Positions 14,907 through 23,026 of a stretch of DNA of 25,485 bases are shown here, one piece after another. Below the pieces are notes generated by a model. The model saw nothing but the letters and a program-made list of their open reading frames with translations. It ran no database searches and was not told where the DNA came from. The position numbers were made by a program, and so were the translations under genes. Source of the DNA: Saprospiraceae bacterium (GTDB lineage Bacteria; Bacteroidota; Bacteroidia; Chitinophagales; Saprospiraceae); contig SKYC01000051.1 in the NCBI GenBank assembly GCA_007128085.1, positions 1 through 25,485 on the forward strand. Direction: 5' to 3'. Each line of letters begins with the position of its first letter. The first letter of the stretch is position 1.

Positions 14907-17393
14907 ATGGCGAGAATTACTCTTTTGTTGCTTTTCTTTACAGGGAGCACTTTCCTTTTCGGGCAGATCCCGGTTCACTACAGTTCTTCTGAGATTCATC
15001 ACGAAATCAAGAAGTTGAATACACTGGGGACTGTTTTGTATGTGGCTGCCCATCCTGACGATGAAAATACCCGGCTGATATCGTGGCTGGTCAATCACAG
15101 ACATGTGGAGACCACCTATATTTCTACGACACGGGGAGGAGGAGGACAAAATCTGATCGGCCCCGAGTTGGGAGATGAGATGGGGGTCATCCGGACTCAG
15201 GAATTGTTGGGTGCCCGGAGGATAGATGGTGGAAATCAGTTTTTTGCCAGGACCCGGGACTTTGGATTCAGCAAGCATCCTGATGAGACATTTGATATGT
15301 GGGGCAAGGAAGAATCCCTGTCCGATGTAGTTTGGGCGATACGCAAACATAGGCCCGATGTGGTGATCAACCGATTTGACCACCGCTCACCGGGAAGGAC
15401 GCACGGACACCATACCGCCGCAGCCATTCTGGGGTACGAGGCATTTGATTTGAGCAGCGACCCCGAGGCCTTTCCCTATCATTTGGAATACGCTGAGCCC
15501 TGGCAGCCCCGCCGATTGTTTTTCAATACCTCCTGGTGGTTTTTTGGCAGCAGGGAGCGATTTGAGGAGGCCGACAAGTCCGACATGGTCACAGCCGACA
15601 TTGGCGTTTACCTACCCTTGTTGGGAGAGTCGAATTCAGAGATTGCAGGACGGAGCCGAAGTATGCACAAGTGCCAGGGGTTTGGTGCAGCGTCTACCCG
15701 CGGCAGTCAGATAGAATACATGGAGTTTTTAAAGGGAGAGGGGTTGAACGGCAGTAACGATTTGTTTGAGGGAATTGATATTACCTGGAACCGGGTAGAT
15801 CCGAGCGGTCGTCTTTTAGAACTGGGAAAAAGGCTGGACGCCGAATTTGATCATCGCCATCCGGAGAAATCCATTGAGACCTTGCTGGCCATGAAGGATT
15901 TGATTGAAAAAATCGAGGATGATTTTTGGAAGGAAAAAAAGTTAGAAGAGGTCAAAGATTTGATTCTGTGGTGTGCCGGGCTTTTTCTGGAGACTGCCGC
16001 TGACAGGCAGTACGCCACGGCAGGAGAGGAAGTGGAGTTTACAACGGAGGTGACTTTGCGTTTGCCCATTGAGGCCACGTTGACCAGAATGGGCTTTTAC
16101 CCCAATGGTACAGATACCACCATGAACCTTTCTCTCGAGCACAACCGGGCGTATAAATTTTACGACAACTTAGACATACCTTTGGATGCTTCGCTGACCA
16201 CCCCCTATTGGTTGGTTGAAAAGGGAAGCAGTGGCCTTCAGGACGTACCGGATCAAAATATGCGGGGAGTGCCCGAGACGCCACCCTATCTCTATGTCGA
16301 TTACGAATTGGAGATTTCGGGAAGAAAATTGCATTACCGGTTGCCGGTCATCTACAAATACGTAAACCCCGCTGATGGAGAGATCTACGAGCGATTTGAT
16401 ATACTTCCCCGGGTTACGACTCAATTTATGAGTAACACTTTTATTTTTGGTGACGATGGTGCGCGGGAAATTGAAGTGGCTGTGCGAGGGGCGAAAGACA
16501 ATATTGGGGGAGAGTTGAGTTTGATTCTGCCCGATGGCTGGGAGGCAAGTGAAACAAATTGGGACTTTCACGTTTCCCGCAAGGGGCAGACCAGGGTATT
16601 TACGACTACCTTAAAACCCCCGCCTTACGCAAGTGATGAGACCCTTAAATTACAAGCGACAGTGGACGGTGAGATTTACGACAGGAGTCTGACGGTCATA
16701 GAGTACGATTACATTCCAAAACTCAATGTTTTATCGCATGCCGAAGCCCGGGCAGTAAAAGTCGATGTAGAGATAGCCGGGAACCGCATCGCCTACATCA
16801 TGGGTGCGGGGGACGATATTCCTGCAGCGCTCCGGCAAATTGGGTATCGTGTAGACATGCTGGAACCCTCTGAGCTCCTCACTGCTCCTATTTCCCATTA
16901 CCGGGCTGTGGTTACGGGAATTCGCGCTTACAATACAGTGAATGAACTTGGATTCGCCCAGGAGCGAATGTTTGAATACGTTAAAAACGGGGGCAATCTC
17001 ATCGTACAATACAATACCGGATTTAGGTTGAATACGGATCAGATCGCTCCCTACCACTTGAATATCTCCAGGTACAGGGTTACCAATCACGAGGCGGAAG
17101 TTAGATTTCTCGCCCCTGAACACCCGGTGTTAAATTTCCCCAACACCATTACAGAAAAAGATTTTGAGGGTTGGGTGCAGGAAAGGGGATTGTACTTTGC
17201 GGATGAGTGGGGCGATGAATTTACAGCGGTACTCGGAGCGAATGATCCCAACGAGCCATCCAGAGACGGAGGGCTTCTCATAGCGCCCTATGGGGAGGGG
17301 TATTACATTTATACCGGGTATGCCTGGTTCAGGCAGTTGCCGGCCGGAGTTCCCGGTGCCTTCAGACTTTTTGCTAACATACTATCACTCTGA
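14907..17393 (+). CDS. Exported PIG-L (LmbE-like) deacetylase with C-terminal GATase-like domain
   Basis: This 828-residue protein opens with a signal peptide (1-20, ending LFGQ) and a PIG-L/LmbE deacetylase domain, the zinc fold that removes acetyl groups from N-acetyl sugars and related amides. The metal motif AHPDDE (48-53: H49, D51, D52) and the second motif THGHHT (165-170) are intact, as is the GGGGQN loop at 77-82. A long middle part (about 300-620) looks like beta-sandwich material. The last 200 residues (from about 629) resemble a glutamine-amidotransferase-like/ThuA-type flavodoxin fold: LRQIGYRV, YRAVVTGIRAYN, FEYVKNGGNLIVQYN. It has no obvious catalytic cysteine there. It heads a four-gene operon; the next gene starts four bases after its stop. 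The substrate outside the cytoplasm is unknown. Confidence 0.87.
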   Translation: MARITLLLLFFTGSTFLFGQIPVHYSSSEIHHEIKKLNTLGTVLYVAAHPDDENTRLISWLVNHRHVETTYISTTRGGGGQNLIGPELGDEMGVIRTQELLGARRIDGGNQFFARTRDFGFSKHPDETFDMWGKEESLSDVVWAIRKHRPDVVINRFDHRSPGRTHGHHTAAAILGYEAFDLSSDPEAFPYHLEYAEPWQPRRLFFNTSWWFFGSRERFEEADKSDMVTADIGVYLPLLGESNSEIAGRSRSMHKCQGFGAASTRGSQIEYMEFLKGEGLNGSNDLFEGIDITWNRVDPSGRLLELGKRLDAEFDHRHPEKSIETLLAMKDLIEKIEDDFWKEKKLEEVKDLILWCAGLFLETAADRQYATAGEEVEFTTEVTLRLPIEATLTRMGFYPNGTDTTMNLSLEHNRAYKFYDNLDIPLDASLTTPYWLVEKGSSGLQDVPDQNMRGVPETPPYLYVDYELEISGRKLHYRLPVIYKYVNPADGEIYERFDILPRVTTQFMSNTFIFGDDGAREIEVAVRGAKDNIGGELSLILPDGWEASETNWDFHVSRKGQTRVFTTTLKPPPYASDETLKLQATVDGEIYDRSLTVIEYDYIPKLNVLSHAEARAVKVDVEIAGNRIAYIMGAGDDIPAALRQIGYRVDMLEPSELLTAPISHYRAVVTGIRAYNTVNELGFAQERMFEYVKNGGNLIVQYNTGFRLNTDQIAPYHLNISRYRVTNHEAEVRFLAPEHPVLNFPNTITEKDFEGWVQERGLYFADEWGDEFTAVLGANDPNEPSRDGGLLIAPYGEGYYIYTGYAWFRQLPAGVPGAFRLFANILSL

Positions 17394-17397
17394 GAAA

Positions 17398-17553
17398 ATG
17401 AATAGAGAAGAGAAGTCATCTATGTACGTGGGACCGGATAAGGAAAAAGCTCCAATATTGGGTAGCTGGAAGCGCATTTACATTTGGTTGATGTTGCTGA
17501 ACGTCATTTTTGCTGTCCTCTTTTACATCTTTATGCGAATCTATACCTACTGA
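17398..17553 (+). CDS. 51-residue single-helix membrane protein, symporter partner candidate
   Basis: This small gene lies between the deacetylase (four bases upstream) and the symporter (four bases downstream). Its product has a charged N-terminal half (NREEKSSMYVGPDKEKAP), a short ILGSWKRIY segment, and one strong transmembrane helix at about 28-46, ending in RIYTY. The predicted order of basic WKR before the helix suggests the N-terminus faces the cytoplasm. I recall similar very small proteins placed before sodium:solute symporters in Bacteroidota, but I cannot verify homology here. Tight spacing on both sides and a clean ATG support it as real. A role as an accessory subunit or folding aid for the symporter is inference. 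Confidence 0.78.
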   Translation: MNREEKSSMYVGPDKEKAPILGSWKRIYIWLMLLNVIFAVLFYIFMRIYTY

Positions 17554-17557
17554 ACTT

Positions 17558-19267
17558 ATGAGTCCAATTGACTGGATAGTATTGTGCGGTGCACTTGCAC
17601 TAATTGTTCTTTACGGCATAATTAAAACGAGGCACATCAAAACTTCCGAAGGGTATTTGCGGGGCGACGGAACCATGCAGTGGTGGCTGATCGGAATTTC
17701 TATAATGGCAACCCAGGCTTCGGCCATTACTTTTTTGTCTACACCCGGTCAGGCCTATGCCGATGGGATGTCTTTTGTGCAGTTTTACTTCGGTCTGCCG
17801 CTCGCCATGGTGCTACTCTGCATTTTTGTGCTGCCCTTGTATTACAAACTTAAGGTGTATACAGCCTACCAGTTTCTGGAATCGCGATTTGATTTGAAAA
17901 CCCGGAGTCTGACCTCCATTTTGTTTTTGATTCAGAGGGGGCTTGCAGCCGGAATTACCATTTATGCTCCATCCATTATACTGTCTACCATTTTGGGTTG
18001 GAACCTCAATCTGACCAACGTCATTATTGGCTTCCTGGTGATTCTCTACACTGTGGCCGGAGGGACTCAGGCGGTCAGTCAGACCCAAAAACAGCAAATG
18101 ATTGTCATCATGACCGGAATGTTTCTGGCTTTTTTCTTTAGCATTCATCTGCTGCCGGAGAACATGGGTTTTAATGATGCGATGTTTATCGCAGGAGAAA
18201 CCGGCCGGTTGAATGTCATTGATTTTGAATTCGACTTGTCCAACAGGTACAATGTGTGGTCGGGACTCATAGGCGGCACGTTTTTATTCCTCTCCTATTT
18301 TGGAACCGACCAGTCTCAGGTTCAGCGCTACCTCTCCGGAAAATCCCTGAACGAGAGCAGAATGGGTTTGATGTTCAACGGCTTGTTTAAAATACCCATG
18401 CAGTTTTTTATTCTTCTGGTAGGGGTGATGGTGTTCGTCTTTTTTCAGTTTCAGCAATCGCCCATGCACTTCAATCCGGCCAATACTGCCATTGTTCTCG
18501 AGTCCGACCGCAGCGATGATTACCTCTTATTGGAGTCGGAGTACCTGGATGTGATAGCGGAGAAAAAAGGCCTGATTCATCAATACACCGATTTGCGTCA
18601 GACTGAGGGAAGAGGGCAGGGAACTGAGGCATTGGCCAATGAAATCCGCGGTTTAATGGATGCGGAGAATCAGTTGAGAGAGGATGCCAGACAACTCATC
18701 AGTCAGGTAGATTCCCGCCTCGACACCAAAGATACCGATTACGTCTTCATTTCTTTTGTATTGAATTATCTTCCAGTCGGCCTGGTAGGTCTGCTTTTAG
18801 CGGTTATTTTTTCTGCGGCCATGTCTTCCACTGCATCAGAGCTCAATGCACTCTCAACCACTACGGTGGTGGATTTGTACAAGAGAAATTTTGCAAAGGA
18901 AAAATCGGACAACCACTATCTGAGAGCCTCAAAGGGTTTTACTATTTTGTGGGGACTGATTGCATTGGCCTTTGCGACTTTTGCCTCTTTATTTGAAAAT
19001 CTGATCCAGGCTGTCAATATCATTGGATCACTGTTTTACGGAGCCATTTTAGGGGTGTTTGTCGCGGCCTTTTTTATGAAGCATCTCAAAGGGAGGCATA
19101 TATTTCCGGCGACGCTGATTGCAGAAGCCATGGTCATCGGCACCTATTTCCTTGACCGCTACGGTTATATAGAACTGGGGTATTTGTGGTTAAACCTACT
19201 GGGTTGTGTTTTGGTAATGATTGTAGGTCAGGTTATTTACTATCTCTACAAAATCAAATTAAAATAA
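17558..19267 (+). CDS. Sodium:solute symporter (SSS family)
   Basis: This 569-residue polytopic inner-membrane protein belongs to the SSS family (solute:sodium symport; PutP, SGLT, NIS relatives). About 13 hydrophobic segments are visible. Family features include the early GWLRGDGTMQWWLIGISIMATQAS-like region (GDGTMQWW, ATQASAITFLSTPGQAY at about 40-70) and FSAAMSSTASELNALSTTT at about 420-440, which carries the sodium-site serines and threonines. Between helices at about 298-390 lies a soluble, charged, mostly helical insert not found in PutP. I chose the ATG at 17558 because it directly follows the 51-residue gene and begins a membrane segment; an in-frame upstream start at 17510 would overlap that gene. 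The solute is unknown; operon context hints at a deacetylated amine, sugar or amino acid. Confidence 0.9.
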   Translation: MSPIDWIVLCGALALIVLYGIIKTRHIKTSEGYLRGDGTMQWWLIGISIMATQASAITFLSTPGQAYADGMSFVQFYFGLPLAMVLLCIFVLPLYYKLKVYTAYQFLESRFDLKTRSLTSILFLIQRGLAAGITIYAPSIILSTILGWNLNLTNVIIGFLVILYTVAGGTQAVSQTQKQQMIVIMTGMFLAFFFSIHLLPENMGFNDAMFIAGETGRLNVIDFEFDLSNRYNVWSGLIGGTFLFLSYFGTDQSQVQRYLSGKSLNESRMGLMFNGLFKIPMQFFILLVGVMVFVFFQFQQSPMHFNPANTAIVLESDRSDDYLLLESEYLDVIAEKKGLIHQYTDLRQTEGRGQGTEALANEIRGLMDAENQLREDARQLISQVDSRLDTKDTDYVFISFVLNYLPVGLVGLLLAVIFSAAMSSTASELNALSTTTVVDLYKRNFAKEKSDNHYLRASKGFTILWGLIALAFATFASLFENLIQAVNIIGSLFYGAILGVFVAAFFMKHLKGRHIFPATLIAEAMVIGTYFLDRYGYIELGYLWLNLLGCVLVMIVGQVIYYLYKIKLK

Positions 19268-19276
19268 GCCCCGGGG

Positions 19277-20731
19277 ATGAATGAATTGAAAGACAGAATT
19301 CAGAAACTACAAAATTCTTCTTCTTCTTTGCTCGAACCCGATGCCAATATGCGGAGGGAGTGGCTGCAGCAGGTTCAGTGGTATGCAGAAGAGTTTCTGG
19401 AGAGAACCGATACGGGTGCAGCTTATGAGCATCTGGATTCTTCTGCAGCCTTGGAAGTGGGTGGAATGGAGGAATCGGGGATTGGTATGGAAAGGTTGTT
19501 GGAAATATTTGAAGAAGCGGTGGAAAAACCGGGCATCAATCCCGCTTCAGGGGGACACTTGGGGTATATACCGGGGGGCGGTTTGTACAGCGGTGCCCTG
19601 GGTGATTTTTTAGCAGCAGTCACCAATCGATACGCCGGAATTTATTTTGCCAATCCGGGAGCGGTTCGCATGGAACAGCAGATGGTGGATTGGATGAAAA
19701 AAATCCTGGGCATGCCGGAAGATGCTACAGGAAATTTGAGTTCCGGGGGATCGGTGGCTACTCTGACAGCGGTTACTGCGGCGAGAGATTCGAGGAAAAT
19801 CCGGGGAGCTGCTGTTTCAAAATCTGTCGTTTATTCGACTACGCAGGCCCATCACTGCCTCCACAAAGCACTGCGGATTGCCGGATTGGGTGAGGCCCAT
19901 CACCGTGCAGTGTCTCCCGATAAGTCTTTTAAAATGCCGGTGGATCAACTGGAAAAAACCATTGTTGAAGATAGAAAAAAAGGCCTGAATCCCTTCCTGG
20001 TCGTCAGTTCAGCGGGAACTACTGACAGTGGAGTGGTGGATCCCCTTTTGGAAATCGATGAAGTATGTAAAAAGTACGGCCTGTGGCATCATGTCGATGC
20101 GGCCTACGGCGGTTTTTTTGTGTTGGTGGAAAAATTAAAACCCCTGTTTTCCGGCCTGGAAAAAGCGGACTCCATTGTCATAGACCCCCACAAGGGATTG
20201 TTTTTGCCTTACGGGATTGGAGCGGTATTGATCAGAGATTTGGATGCTGTGTTGCAAAGTCATCACTATCAGGCCGGTTATATGCGCGACGCTTACAGTG
20301 CGAATAATCCACTGTCTCCAGCAGATATTTCACCTGAACTTACGAGGCATTTCAGGGGGCTGAGAATGTGGCTTTCTCTAAAACTATCGGGAGTAGACTG
20401 TTTTAGAAAAGCATTGGAGGAAAAACACCTGCTCGCACTTTACTTTTGGGAAAAAATAAAATCTCTAGATTTTGAAACGGCAGATCCTCCGGAATTGTCG
20501 GTTGTTTTGTTCAGATACACCCGGGGTCTGGAGACCGCGGAAATCAATGCATTTAACCAAAAACTGATAGCGGCCTGTCACCGAGATGGCCGCGTTTTTT
20601 TGTCGAGCACCACCATAGATGGAAAGGTTTGGTTGAGGTGCGCCATACTCAGTTTTCGAACCCATCTTAAAACCATTGACCAGGCTCTCCTCATGCTGAC
20701 CGAGCAACTCAAAATGCTTCAGAGTAAGTGA
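19277..20731 (+). CDS. PLP-dependent group II (aromatic/L-amino-acid type) decarboxylase
   Basis: This 484-residue fold-type I enzyme belongs to the group II amino-acid decarboxylases (aromatic amino acid, diaminobutyrate and glutamate decarboxylase relatives). Visible features are the GHLGYIPGGGLY segment near 93-104, SSGGSVATL at 155-163 for the phosphate, H192 in TQAHHCLHKA stacking on the cofactor ring, D274 in HVDAAYGG for the pyridine nitrogen, and K306 in DPHKG forming the Schiff base. All key residues are present. The cytosolic location contrasts with the exported deacetylase at the head of the operon; the gene starts nine bases after the symporter stop. Substrate specificity cannot be decided from the motifs. 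It converges on the DUF2911 gene. Confidence 0.92.
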   Translation: MNELKDRIQKLQNSSSSLLEPDANMRREWLQQVQWYAEEFLERTDTGAAYEHLDSSAALEVGGMEESGIGMERLLEIFEEAVEKPGINPASGGHLGYIPGGGLYSGALGDFLAAVTNRYAGIYFANPGAVRMEQQMVDWMKKILGMPEDATGNLSSGGSVATLTAVTAARDSRKIRGAAVSKSVVYSTTQAHHCLHKALRIAGLGEAHHRAVSPDKSFKMPVDQLEKTIVEDRKKGLNPFLVVSSAGTTDSGVVDPLLEIDEVCKKYGLWHHVDAAYGGFFVLVEKLKPLFSGLEKADSIVIDPHKGLFLPYGIGAVLIRDLDAVLQSHHYQAGYMRDAYSANNPLSPADISPELTRHFRGLRMWLSLKLSGVDCFRKALEEKHLLALYFWEKIKSLDFETADPPELSVVLFRYTRGLETAEINAFNQKLIAACHRDGRVFLSSTTIDGKVWLRCAILSFRTHLKTIDQALLMLTEQLKMLQSK

Positions 20732-20848
20732 AGTTGAAGGAATGGAGTTTTGTAACCGATAGAGTGGTTGAAGAGAATTGGTCTTCTGGTTGTTTTACAG
20801 GCTATTTCTACTTCAATAAATCCCCTGGAAAGTGATGGGCAGGTTCAT

Positions 20849-20880
20849 AAAAAAAGGGCTGCGAAAAATTCACAGCCCTT
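20849..20880 (-). terminator. Rho-independent terminator of the DUF2911 gene
   Basis: Eight-base stem AAGGGCTG (20854-20861) with CAGCCCTT (20873-20880), plus an inner GAA/TTC pairing. A run of A lies on its left, so the minus-strand transcript ends in a U-run. It sits about 105 bases past the DUF2911 stop. On the plus strand there is no U-tract after it, so it does not obviously serve the PLP decarboxylase operon; a weak GAAGA/TCTTC hairpin at 20770-20786 is the only other candidate. Confidence 0.8.
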
Positions 20881-20986
20881 GTCGATATGACTTTTATTAT
20901 TGACCATTTTACAATGGAACCGAACCGGATCAGAAAGATTTCGTTTGGCTCAACGCTTTGACCCGGCTAAAAGTCGCATTGAGTTA

Positions 20987-21844
20987 CTACCTGGATGCCT
21001 TGATTTCTTCTATAGTAGCATTATTCATTCGAGGATAACCTTCATTGCCCATTTCTCTGGCCAGTTCCGAAGATCGGTTCAGTGATTTAATGGCATCGTT
21101 GTGCTTGCCCAATTCCATTTCGATAAGGCCTTTGGTCCTCAACACCCAGAAACGCTCCCCGTCCATATCTATGCTTTTATTCATCCACTTCAGAGCCTGC
21201 TCGAGGTCTTTGCCTTCCTGTAGATAGTAATTGGCAGCAACGAAATAGTCTCTTCCGGAAGGTCCGCTGAGTACGCGATCTATATTGGCACTTACTTTAG
21301 AGTCCGTATCCAGCGTAAAAGGAATGCTGATGGAAGTGTTCTCCCAAACCAGAAGAATATCTGCGCCATTGTTGCGCAGGTTATTTACGGTAATGGTAAA
21401 AGTTTCCATAAAGAAATTCTCGTGATGATTGGGATTGACATTGATGACCAATGCGTCCTCTTCCACATCTCTCCCACCGGGAGTATTGTGGCTCAGGTTA
21501 CTGTGAAAGATGACTTCCCACTGCCTTTGACCGGGTACAGTAAACAGAGAGTATGTTCCTGCTTCCAAGGTATTTCCAAGGATCTCTATATCATCGGAAA
21601 AAGTAATTTTGGTGGATGCATTGGCTCCCGTTCTCCACGGCTCATTGTACGCAACCAGGTCGCCGAAGATGACTCTTCCTTTGGCACTGGGTCGGTTGTA
21701 GTCAATGTGAACTTCGCTCAGTCCTACATCATAGGTCACCTTGGCATTGGGACTCGCTGCAGGAGTTGTAAGTTGAGCCTCTGCCTGAGTAATGGAAAAA
21801 AAACAGAAGAAGCCTGCGATAAAAATTGGTAATAAGTTTTTCAT
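20987..21844 (-). CDS. Exported DUF2911-family protein
   Basis: This 285-residue protein has a signal peptide (about 1-24, hydrophobic core then QAEAQ) followed by a DUF2911 domain of unknown function, common in Bacteroidota. Recognisable parts are SEVHIDYNRPSAKGR, the PWRTGANASTKI segment, GTYSLFTVPG and WEVIFHSN. The last 80 residues are helical with TPR-like repeats (ANYYLQEGKDLEQALKWMNKSI and a second similar pair), as in many longer DUF2911 proteins. I chose the ATG at 21844 because it begins the signal peptide directly; an upstream in-frame start at 21895 would put 17 odd residues before it. It has its own terminator and lies downstream of the coiled-coil operon, 75 bases after that operon's last stop. 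Function unknown. Confidence 0.88.
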   Translation of the reverse strand: MKNLLPIFIAGFFCFFSITQAEAQLTTPAASPNAKVTYDVGLSEVHIDYNRPSAKGRVIFGDLVAYNEPWRTGANASTKITFSDDIEILGNTLEAGTYSLFTVPGQRQWEVIFHSNLSHNTPGGRDVEEDALVINVNPNHHENFFMETFTITVNNLRNNGADILLVWENTSISIPFTLDTDSKVSANIDRVLSGPSGRDYFVAANYYLQEGKDLEQALKWMNKSIDMDGERFWVLRTKGLIEMELGKHNDAIKSLNRSSELAREMGNEGYPRMNNATIEEIKASR

Positions 21845-21918
21845 AATTGTAAAGTTTATTGTGTTAGAAAAATTTGAAATTAAAAATATAAACAATGGTT
21901 TAGAAATTTTGATTCTAA

Positions 21919-22941
21919 TTAATCAAAAAAAGAATCGTACTGATTGTTGTCGTTTTTTTTGTTTTTTTCCGGATGCCTGTCGGGGATTTTTAATTCTCTA
22001 TCTGATTTTGGTGACTCTTTTAAAAGTTCTTCCTTTTCCTTTCCCAGTAATAAAGAGTCTCCGCGTTTTTCCCAGTCCTCCAGCATGGCCAGCCCCCGCT
22101 CCTCAAATATGCCTTTCTGCAAATCAATCGATGACATGAAGTTTTCAGAGAGCTTCATAAATTGCTCCATCTCGCCCACTTTTTCAGCCACATCATCCGC
22201 CACAGCATCCAATGCCCTGTCAAATGTAATTCGCTGATCGGTATTTCCGCTGATAATATTCATGGCCGATTGCATGGCCGAGTGGCCGGCGTGAATAATT
22301 TCTCTTTCTTTTTCTTTTATTTCTATTTGATCTTCAATATCTTCTACCAGGATGGATGAATTTTCATACATCTTATGCAGGACTTTGTATAACAATTCCA
22401 TTTTTTGGTGCAACTCTTCCAGCTTTAGGTTGGAGTCTTTTAACCGGCCGGCTCTTCTGGATTTTAGAATGACCACCGACCTCTCGTCTGTTTCTCGGGC
22501 CTCATTTACAAGGTGGAGATTGGATTCAATGTCTTTTTTATTCAAGTGAATTTGCTCATGCAACAGATGCATTTGCCCCCTCAGCTTGCCCATTTGTCGG
22601 TACATGGTTTTTAAGTTTTTACGCAGGTCTGACAGGTAGCCTTTGAGTATCCCGATGGGGTCGAGTTGAATAAACAGACCGGTAAACCAACGCATTACGT
22701 TTTGATACATGTAAAAGATGAGGGTGCGCATTTTGGTATCCAACAGAATGTAAGCAAGTGAAGCGAAAATGAGTAGGAATAAACTCAACCACAGTATGTT
22801 TTCTGCAAGCATTACCAAAACCGGTAAAAAGGTGTAGAGAGCAAAAAGTCCACCACCTACCAACACCAATAGAATAATGGATCCAACGACTCCTTCGGGT
22901 CTTTTCCAGAAATTACTCCTCGATGGCAAGCTGTTTTCCAT
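21919..22941 (-). CDS. Unrecognised membrane-anchored coiled-coil protein
   Basis: I do not recognise this 340-residue protein. Two transmembrane helices lie near the N-terminus (about 18-45 and 47-68), so a short loop should face the periplasm and the long remainder the cytoplasm. Residues about 95-290 are almost wholly helical with heptad-like spacing (DLRKNLKTMYRQMGKLRGQMHLL; LEELHQKMELLYKVL). Residues about 300-332 are a disordered charged tail, and the chain ends in NQYDSFFD. The helical part is loosely reminiscent of PspA/IM30-type membrane-remodelling proteins in composition only; no family signature was found. It is the second gene of an operon with another coiled-coil protein whose C-terminus ends similarly. 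A structural or membrane-stress role is possible but not shown. Confidence 0.75.
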   Translation of the reverse strand: MENSLPSRSNFWKRPEGVVGSIILLVLVGGGLFALYTFLPVLVMLAENILWLSLFLLIFASLAYILLDTKMRTLIFYMYQNVMRWFTGLFIQLDPIGILKGYLSDLRKNLKTMYRQMGKLRGQMHLLHEQIHLNKKDIESNLHLVNEARETDERSVVILKSRRAGRLKDSNLKLEELHQKMELLYKVLHKMYENSSILVEDIEDQIEIKEKEREIIHAGHSAMQSAMNIISGNTDQRITFDRALDAVADDVAEKVGEMEQFMKLSENFMSSIDLQKGIFEERGLAMLEDWEKRGDSLLLGKEKEELLKESPKSDRELKIPDRHPEKNKKNDNNQYDSFFD

Positions 22942-22957
22942 GTCCTAAAAGAATATA

Positions 22958-22987
22958 TTTACGTTTTGTTTATTTGTTTTTACGTTT
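22958..22987. repeat. Direct repeat TTTACGTTT, 21-bp phase, before the membrane coiled-coil gene
   Basis: TTTACGTTT occurs at 22958-22966 and 22979-22987, exactly 21 bases apart start to start (about two helical turns), 17-46 bases upstream of the ATG at 22941. The spacing would suit two protein monomers on one DNA face, but the sequence is AT-rich. Confidence 0.35.
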
Positions 22988-23026
22988 CGGTGCTTCAACG
23001 ACCCCATGGGTTGATTGGTCTCAATT

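Noticed and set aside
20770..20786. GAAGA/TCTTC hairpin after the PLP decarboxylase as a plus-strand terminator
   Set aside because: Only five base pairs and no proper U-run; too weak to call.
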